Under the pieces are notes generated by a model. It worked only from the letters and a program-made list of their open reading frames with translations, searched no databases and was not told the DNA's origin. Positions 38,569 to 43,458 of a stretch of 43,458 bases of DNA are shown here, one piece after another. The stretch's first letter is position 1, and every line of letters starts with the position of its first letter. The stretch lies in assembly GCA_030653505.1 (NCBI GenBank), contig JAURZK010000199.1, positions 1 through 43,458 on the forward strand. The letters run 5' to 3'. The DNA is from Rubrivivax sp. (lineage in GTDB: Bacteria; Pseudomonadota; Gammaproteobacteria; Burkholderiales; Burkholderiaceae_C). Made by a program: the position numbers and the translations under genes.

Positions 38569-40533
38569 TCACGCGCACGGCGCAGCGGCCGGGCTTCCGG
38601 CGGGCTGCAGCAGGTCTGCAGCCCCGGGCGCTGCCACGGAGGCCGGCGGCCCGGCGAGGTGCTCGAGCACGACGCGGCCGTCGCGCCGCGCCTGGTCGAA
38701 TTCGTGCTCCAGCGCATGCAGGCCAGCCGCGTCGGCGGCCAGTGCGTGACGGATGCCCACGGCGCAGTTGCGGCCCTGGTTCTTGGCCGTGTACAGCGCC
38801 ATGTCGGCCAGGTTGATGGCACGTTCCAGCGTCAGCGGCAGACGCGCCGGCGGCAACGGGAAGCAGCCGTAGCCCACCGACGCGGTGACGCGCAGCGCCA
38901 GCGGCGCCGGGCCGGGCAGGGTGACGGGTTCGCCGCCCACGGCCTTCAGCACGCGCTGGGCCAGTGCCAGCGCGTGACCGCTGTCGACGCCCGGCAGGCA
39001 GACCAGGAATTCTTCGCCGCCCCAGCGCACCAGCACGTCGCCGGCGCGCACCACATCGGCCAGGCGGCGCGCCACCTCGACCAGCACGACGTCGCCCGCG
39101 GCATGGCCGTGGCCGTCGTTGACGTGCTTGAAGTGGTCGATGTCGACCAGCAGCAGCGCGCCCTCGAAGCGCAGGTCGAGCCCGCGCGCGGCGGCGGCCT
39201 CGTGCAGGCCGCGACGGTTGCCCAGGCCGGTGAGCGGGTCGCGGTGGCTCTGCGCGCGCAGGAAGGCCTGGCTGTGCTCGAGCCGCCGGTTCAGGTCGCG
39301 CACACGCCGCACCATCAGCCCCAGCAGCGTCACGGCCAGCAGCAGCGCCGCGGCGCCGGCGGCCCACACCAGCTGCATCGCGGCGCGGTTCTCGAGTTGC
39401 GCGCTCATCAGCCGGCTCTCGCCGGCCAGCTGTTCCAGGCGGCGCTGCTGCGCCTCGCGGTCGTGGCGCTGGCGCAGTTCGGCCAGCGCGGCGTCGCGGT
39501 TGGCGGCCATGATGCGCGCGGCCAGTTCACGCTCGCGGTGAAAGAGCGCCAGCGCTGCGGGCAGGTTGCCGGAGTCGGCGAAGGCCTCGGCGAACTCGCG
39601 CAGCGCCACCACTTCGTCGGCGCTGGCGCCGCTGGCACGGTAGGCGGCCAGCAGGTCTTCCAGCACCTGCTGCGCCTGCGGCATCTGGCCCAGGCCGATG
39701 CGGGCCAGCGCGGCGTTGTGCGTCAGTGCGCGTTCGGTGCGCCCGTCGCCGAGCTTCCGAGCCAGCGGCAGCCCCTGTTCGGCAGCCTGCAGCGCGGCGT
39801 GGGGCTGCCCATCGGCGACCAGCGCGTCGGACAGGTTCACCAGGTGCAGGGCGACCATGCGTTGCTCGCCCGACTGGCGGGCCAGCGCCAGCCCGGCTTC
39901 GGCGCTGCGGCGCGCACCGCCCTGGTCACCGCGGCGGCGCAGGATCTTGGTTTCGTACAGGTTGACGCGGCCGCGCAGTTCGGCGTCGCCGTCCAGCCGC
40001 GCCATGCGCAAGGCCTGCGCCAGCAGGCGCTGTTCCTCGCCGCTGTCGCCCTGCAGGCCGCTGAGGTCGGCGCTGACGGCCAGCGCCAGCGCCTGGCGCG
40101 CGGTGTCGGCCGCCGTGCGTGCCAGTTCGGCGGCCGCCTGCGCGTTTTCGAATGCCGCGCTGTTCAGGCCGCGCCGCAGGTCGTGACGCGCCAGCAGCAG
40201 CCGCGCTTCCCAGGTGTTGCGCCAGTCGCAGTCGCTGCGCCCCGTGCAGAGTTCGAGGTAACCGTCAAGCGCGGTGCGTGCGGCGCCGAGCACCGCCGTG
40301 GTGTCGCCCTCGAGGTCGGCCTTGCGGGCGTGCGCCAGCGCGGCGTCGGCGGCGACCAGCGCCCCGACGTTCGGCGTGGTGTCCGTTGCTCCCCGCGCCG
40401 CAGTTGGCGGCGCCAAGGCCGGAGCGCCCTGCGCCAGTGCCGCGCCAGCGCAGGCACCGGCGGCAAAGGCCCAGGCGGCGAGGCTCAAGGTGCAACGCCG
40501 TCGCGCGCGGCACGACACCTTCGCGGCGCTCAT
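38569..40533 (-). CDS. TPR-containing membrane diguanylate cyclase (GGDEF), downstream copy
   Basis: A 654-residue protein. An N-terminal signal (about 15-35) exports a sensor part of TPR-like helical repeats (about 60-370) into the periplasm. A transmembrane helix lies at 'LVWAAGAAALLLAVTLLGLMV'. The cytoplasmic GGDEF domain starts 'DPLTGLGNRRGLHEA', with 'LLLVDIDHFKHVNDGHGHAAGD' order, active site 'RWGGEEF' and inhibitory I-site R-A-G-D five residues before it. It should make cyclic-di-GMP with product inhibition. The ATG at 40533 overlaps the stop of the upstream paralog (ATGA), so it is translated by coupling. A long Ala/Pro-rich C-terminal tail is present. Confidence 0.9.
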   Translation of the reverse strand: MSAAKVSCRARRRCTLSLAAWAFAAGACAGAALAQGAPALAPPTAARGATDTTPNVGALVAADAALAHARKADLEGDTTAVLGAARTALDGYLELCTGRSDCDWRNTWEARLLLARHDLRRGLNSAAFENAQAAAELARTAADTARQALALAVSADLSGLQGDSGEEQRLLAQALRMARLDGDAELRGRVNLYETKILRRRGDQGGARRSAEAGLALARQSGEQRMVALHLVNLSDALVADGQPHAALQAAEQGLPLARKLGDGRTERALTHNAALARIGLGQMPQAQQVLEDLLAAYRASGASADEVVALREFAEAFADSGNLPAALALFHRERELAARIMAANRDAALAELRQRHDREAQQRRLEQLAGESRLMSAQLENRAAMQLVWAAGAAALLLAVTLLGLMVRRVRDLNRRLEHSQAFLRAQSHRDPLTGLGNRRGLHEAAAARGLDLRFEGALLLVDIDHFKHVNDGHGHAAGDVVLVEVARRLADVVRAGDVLVRWGGEEFLVCLPGVDSGHALALAQRVLKAVGGEPVTLPGPAPLALRVTASVGYGCFPLPPARLPLTLERAINLADMALYTAKNQGRNCAVGIRHALAADAAGLHALEHEFDQARRDGRVVLEHLAGPPASVAAPGAADLLQPAGSPAAAPCA

Positions 40534-42539
40534 GCGGTGGACGCCGCGGGCTGTGGGCCGCTGAGCTGGGCCAGCTCGGCATGACCTTCGCGCCAGGCGT
40601 GCTCCAGGCCGTGCGCCGGGGGTGACGCGGCGCCCGCTGCGCCCTCTGCGGTGGCCTCGGCGCGCAGTGCGCGCACGCCGTAGGCGCGATTGCGGCCATG
40701 CGCCTTGGCCAGGTAGAGCGCGGTGTCGACGACGTCGACCGCCCGCTCCCAAGGAATGGGTTCTCGCGCCGGCAGCAGCGGGAAGGTGGCAAAGCCTATC
40801 GACGCCGTCACGGGCACCACGCTGAGCCCCTGCCCCACCGGCTGGCTGCCGATGGTGGCGAGCAGGCGTTCGGCCAGCGCCTCCACCTGTTCGGGCGGCA
40901 GGCTGCGCACGACGATGAGGAACTCCTCGCCGCCCCAGCGCACGGTGAGGTCTTCCTCGCGCAGCGCGGCGCGCAGGCGCTGCGCCATCGCCACCAGCAC
41001 GGCGTCGCCGGCGGCGTGACCGTGTCGGTCGTTGATCTGCTTGAAGTGGTCGAGGTCGATGAGCAGCAGCGAACCCTCGAAGGACACGGCCGCCGTCTGC
41101 TGCATCACGGCCTGGAAGTGGCGGCGGTTGGCCAGGCCGGTGAGCGGGTCGCGTTCGCCCGCGGCCTGCAGCTCGGCGTTGCTGCTGCGCAGGCGGGCAT
41201 TGCTCTGGCGCATGCGGCGCAGCAGCAGTGCCACCACGGCCAGCAGCAGCACACCGGCCAGCAGGCCCAGCACCCACAGCCGCTGCTGCAGTTCACGTCC
41301 CAGCAGCTGCGCTTCCTTGAGGCCATTCTCGGTCTCCAGCGCCGTCAGTTCACGCTGGCGACGTTCGGCGTCCTGGCCCTCCTGCAGTTCGAGCACGGCT
41401 TCCTGGTGCTGGCGCTGGAAGACCTCGTCGGACAGTCGGCGGTGCTCGACATAGGCGGCCCAGGCCTCGGGCAGGCGGCCGGCGCTTTCCAGCGCGTGAC
41501 CGAGCTCGCCTTGTGTGCCTGCCATGGTCGGCAGGTCGCCCGCGCGTTCGGCCATCAGCAGTGCCTGGCGCACCCGGGCCGAGCCCTCGTCGACGCGGCC
41601 GAGGCCGATCTGGGCCAGGCCGGCGTTGGTCAGCGCCAGCGCCTCACTGGAGGGGTCGTCCAACTCGCGTGCCAGCGGCAGCGCCTGCTGGGCGAGCCGC
41701 AGTGCGGTGGTGAATTCGCGCCGCTTGAGATAGAAGTCGGCCAGGTTGGCGGTGGTCACCACCACCAGGCGCTTCGAGCCCGAGCGGCGCGCCAGCGCGA
41801 TGGCGTGTTGCGAGGCGCGCAACTCGTCGACTGCGCGGCCCTGGGCGGCGGCGAAGATGGCGTCGGCGTTGGCGGCATTGACCTGGGCGTAGAGGTCGTC
41901 GGCCTGCACTGCAAGGCGTGTCGCCTCGGCGTTGAGCGCGATCGCACGTTCCTGCTGCCTGGCCATGAAGAACACGTAGGCCAGCGCCGAGCGCAACTCC
42001 GCGCGCCGCCATGGCGGGCCGGCACGGTCGGCCAGGTTGACGGCCTGCTGGTAGAGCGCCACCGCCTCGTCGAGCTTGCCCTGCGTCTGCCGCACCGAGG
42101 CCTGCGCGGCGATGAAACGCAGGCGCATGCCGTCGGGCGCGTCGGCCGGCAGCGCGGCCAGGGCGCCGGTGAGCGCGCGGTCGGCGCGACCCAGCGGCGT
42201 GTGGCGCGCCCAGATGCCGGCGCGCACCAGGCCGGCGGCGGCCGTGGCCAGCGGCGCGACGGGCGCGAGCGCTTCGAGTTCCCGCGCCGTGGCCTCGGCG
42301 GCGTCTTCGTCGGGCACACGCACTTGCAGGCTGCCGCGCAGGATCAGTGCCGGCAGGTGGTCGACACCTCGGGTCTCGGCCAGCACCGGTTCCAGCGCCC
42401 GCAACGCCGCCTGCGGCTGGCCGCGCAGCGTGCGTTCGATCACTTCCAGCCGCGACTCGGCCGCACCCGCGGCAGGCGCCAACACGAGCCACACCAGGGT
42501 GGCGAGCCTGAGCAGGCCCGAAGGGTGAACGCCAGCCAT
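40530..42539 (-). CDS. TPR-containing membrane diguanylate cyclase (GGDEF), upstream copy
   Basis: A 669-residue paralog of the downstream gene, with the same layout: signal peptide (MAGVHPSGLLRLATLVWLV), periplasmic TPR-like repeats (about 35-400), transmembrane helix 'LWVLGLLAGVLLLAVVALLL', then GGDEF ('DPLTGLANRRHFQAV', 'LLIDLDHFKQINDRHGHAAGD' order, 'RWGGEEF', I-site R-E-E-D). It should be an active, feedback-inhibited cyclase responding to a periplasmic ligand or protein partner. A GACAAT -10-like hexamer (42548-42553, minus strand) ends 8 nt before the ATG, suggesting a leaderless message; a preceding in-frame GTG could also serve as start. It is divergent from the formaldehyde dehydrogenase gene. 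Confidence 0.9.
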   Translation of the reverse strand: MAGVHPSGLLRLATLVWLVLAPAAGAAESRLEVIERTLRGQPQAALRALEPVLAETRGVDHLPALILRGSLQVRVPDEDAAEATARELEALAPVAPLATAAAGLVRAGIWARHTPLGRADRALTGALAALPADAPDGMRLRFIAAQASVRQTQGKLDEAVALYQQAVNLADRAGPPWRRAELRSALAYVFFMARQQERAIALNAEATRLAVQADDLYAQVNAANADAIFAAAQGRAVDELRASQHAIALARRSGSKRLVVVTTANLADFYLKRREFTTALRLAQQALPLARELDDPSSEALALTNAGLAQIGLGRVDEGSARVRQALLMAERAGDLPTMAGTQGELGHALESAGRLPEAWAAYVEHRRLSDEVFQRQHQEAVLELQEGQDAERRQRELTALETENGLKEAQLLGRELQQRLWVLGLLAGVLLLAVVALLLRRMRQSNARLRSSNAELQAAGERDPLTGLANRRHFQAVMQQTAAVSFEGSLLLIDLDHFKQINDRHGHAAGDAVLVAMAQRLRAALREEDLTVRWGGEEFLIVVRSLPPEQVEALAERLLATIGSQPVGQGLSVVPVTASIGFATFPLLPAREPIPWERAVDVVDTALYLAKAHGRNRAYGVRALRAEATAEGAAGAASPPAHGLEHAWREGHAELAQLSGPQPAASTA

Positions 42540-42545
42540 CACCAC

Positions 42546-42622
42546 GCATTGTCGGCCGCCGCGGCCCGAACTTGACCCTGTTTCTGGCCGACAGCGCCGT
42601 TGACGCGTCGCGGCCACAATGC
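42546..42622. promoter_or_regulatory. Mirrored -10 elements between the GGDEF pair and formaldehyde dehydrogenase
   Basis: GCATTGTCGGCCGC (42546-42559) and GCGGCCACAATGC (42610-42622) form a long spaced inverted repeat with one extra base. Each arm contains a -10-like hexamer facing its gene: GACAAT for the cyclase operon (minus strand) and CACAAT (42615-42620) for the dehydrogenase. The symmetry may simply reflect two copies of the organism's -10 pattern. Confidence 0.35.
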
Positions 42623-42650
42623 CAGCCGCACCGCTTGCAGGAGAAACCCC

Positions 42651-43458
42651 ATGAAGACCCGCGCAGCCGTGGCCTGGAAGGCCGGCGCCCCGCTCACCAT
42701 CGAGACCGTCGACCTCGAAGGCCCGCGTGCCGGCGAGGTGCTGGTGGAGATCAAGGCCACCGGCATCTGCCACACCGACCAGTACACGCTGAGCGGTGCC
42801 GACCCCGAAGGCCTGTTCCCCGCCATCCTGGGCCACGAAGGCGCCGGCGTGGTGCTGGAAGTGGGCGCGGGTGTGACGTCGCTCAAGCCCGGCGACCACG
42901 TCATTCCGCTCTACACGCCCGAGTGCCGGCAATGCAAGTTCTGCCTGTCGCGCAAGACGAACCTGTGCCAGGCCATCCGCCCGACGCAGGGCCGCGGGCT
43001 GATGCCCGACGGCTCGTCGCGCTTCAGCCTGAACGGCCAGCCCATCCTGCACTACATGGGCACCAGCACGTTCGCCAACCACATCGTGGCGCCCGAGATC
43101 GCGCTGGCCAAGATCCGCAAGGACGCGCCTTTCGACAAGGTCTGCTACATCGGCTGCGGCGTCACCACGGGGGTCGGCGCGGTGCTGTTCACCGCGCGCG
43201 TGGAGGCCGGCGCCAACGTGGTCGTGTTCGGGCTGGGCGGCATCGGGCTCAACGTGATCCAGGGCGCGAAGATGGTGGGGGCCGACAAGATCATCGGCGT
43301 CGACATCAACCCGGCGCGCCAGGCCATGGCGCGGCAGTTCGGCATGACGCACTTCATCAACCCCAAGGACGTGGAGAACGTGGTCGATGCCATCGTGCAG
43401 CTGACCGACGGCGGCGCCGACTACAGCTTCGAGTGCATCGGCAACACGAAGACCATGC
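42651..43458 (+). CDS. frmA: S-(hydroxymethyl)glutathione dehydrogenase / class III alcohol dehydrogenase (partial, cut at right edge)
   Basis: The first 269 residues are present, of about 370. It is a zinc-dependent class III alcohol dehydrogenase that oxidises the formaldehyde-glutathione adduct with NAD. 'ATGICHTDQYTLSG' carries the catalytic zinc Cys, and 'GHEGAGVV' the His. 'TPECRQCKFCLSRKTNLC' holds the four structural-zinc cysteines. 'YIGCGVTTGVGAVLFTA' has the third catalytic-zinc ligand, and 'VVVFGLGGIGLNVIQGA' is the NAD loop. An AGGAG ribosome site lies about 7 nt before ATG 42651. It would depend on the glutathione made through gshA. A downstream esterase (frmB) is expected but not visible. 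Confidence 0.95.
   Translation, partial: MKTRAAVAWKAGAPLTIETVDLEGPRAGEVLVEIKATGICHTDQYTLSGADPEGLFPAILGHEGAGVVLEVGAGVTSLKPGDHVIPLYTPECRQCKFCLSRKTNLCQAIRPTQGRGLMPDGSSRFSLNGQPILHYMGTSTFANHIVAPEIALAKIRKDAPFDKVCYIGCGVTTGVGAVLFTARVEAGANVVVFGLGGIGLNVIQGAKMVGADKIIGVDINPARQAMARQFGMTHFINPKDVENVVDAIVQLTDGGADYSFECIGNTKTM

Noticed and set aside
1..43458. CRISPR arrays, tRNAs, insertion sequences, prophage genes
   Set aside because: Reading both strands I found no regularly spaced repeats, no cloverleaf-like tRNA, and no transposase or integrase motifs.

Overview
This window is chromosomal DNA of a very GC-rich betaproteobacterium, most likely of the order Burkholderiales (Rubrivivax/Ideonella/Leptothrix-like). 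The grounds are three 'Bug' (TctC-like) solute-binding proteins, a beta-type gshA, rdgC, a ProQ/FinO protein with long disordered arms, a cyanophycin locus with two synthetase-like genes, and near-exclusive G/C at third codon positions. I see no tRNA, rRNA, insertion sequence, phage gene or CRISPR array. Many long open frames lie antisense to real genes, a side effect of the base composition.

Left part (1-8157). A membrane-anchored response regulator runs off the left edge. Two Bug solute-binding proteins follow, the second translationally coupled to a small six-cysteine protein. Then come a ProQ/FinO RNA-binding protein with a 12-bp perfect hairpin in its upstream region, a pair of small glycosyltransferases (TIGR04282/TIGR04283 type), and on the plus strand a lipoprotein with an Ig-like domain.

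Middle part (8335-23590). gshA opens a long plus-strand run. After it come a class C beta-lactamase-like serine hydrolase, an AmiD-like amidase, a DUF3052 protein, a tiny lipoprotein, a GHL10/DUF187 lipoprotein and murQ, many of them overlapping or closely spaced. Several of these point to peptidoglycan turnover and recycling. Beyond them are a small secreted protein, two GNAT acetyltransferases, rdgC, an unusual lactate/malate dehydrogenase relative, a CPA2-type antiporter, a Gfo/Idh/MocA oxidoreductase, a PlsC-type acyltransferase and a family-3 solute-binding lipoprotein.

Cyanophycin locus (23676-33946). In transcription order the minus strand carries an 81-residue protein, cphA (ATP-grasp plus Mur ligase), a Mur-ligase-only synthetase relative (cphA'-like), a VanZ-like membrane protein and a secreted Ig-like protein. 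Cyanophycinase (cphB) lies just beyond. A stand-alone AceE-type 2-oxoacid dehydrogenase E1 is divergent from the 81-residue gene and convergent with cphB. The genes suggest storage of nitrogen and carbon as the Asp-Arg polymer cyanophycin and its remobilisation.

Right part (34016-43458). This holds a secreted YxWGxW-like protein with an Asp/Arg/Lys repeat tail, a third Bug protein, a TonB-dependent receptor, two tandem coupled TPR-GGDEF diguanylate cyclases, and on the plus strand the start of glutathione-dependent formaldehyde dehydrogenase, cut by the right edge.

The best candidates for new biology are the cyanophycin neighbourhood (split synthetase, 81-residue leading gene, embedded E1 paralog, a 24-bp dyad between divergent promoters, a 12-bp element shared by cphA and cphB), the ProQ leader hairpin, the Cys-rich partner of a Bug protein, and a lactate dehydrogenase relative with glycine at the specificity position.
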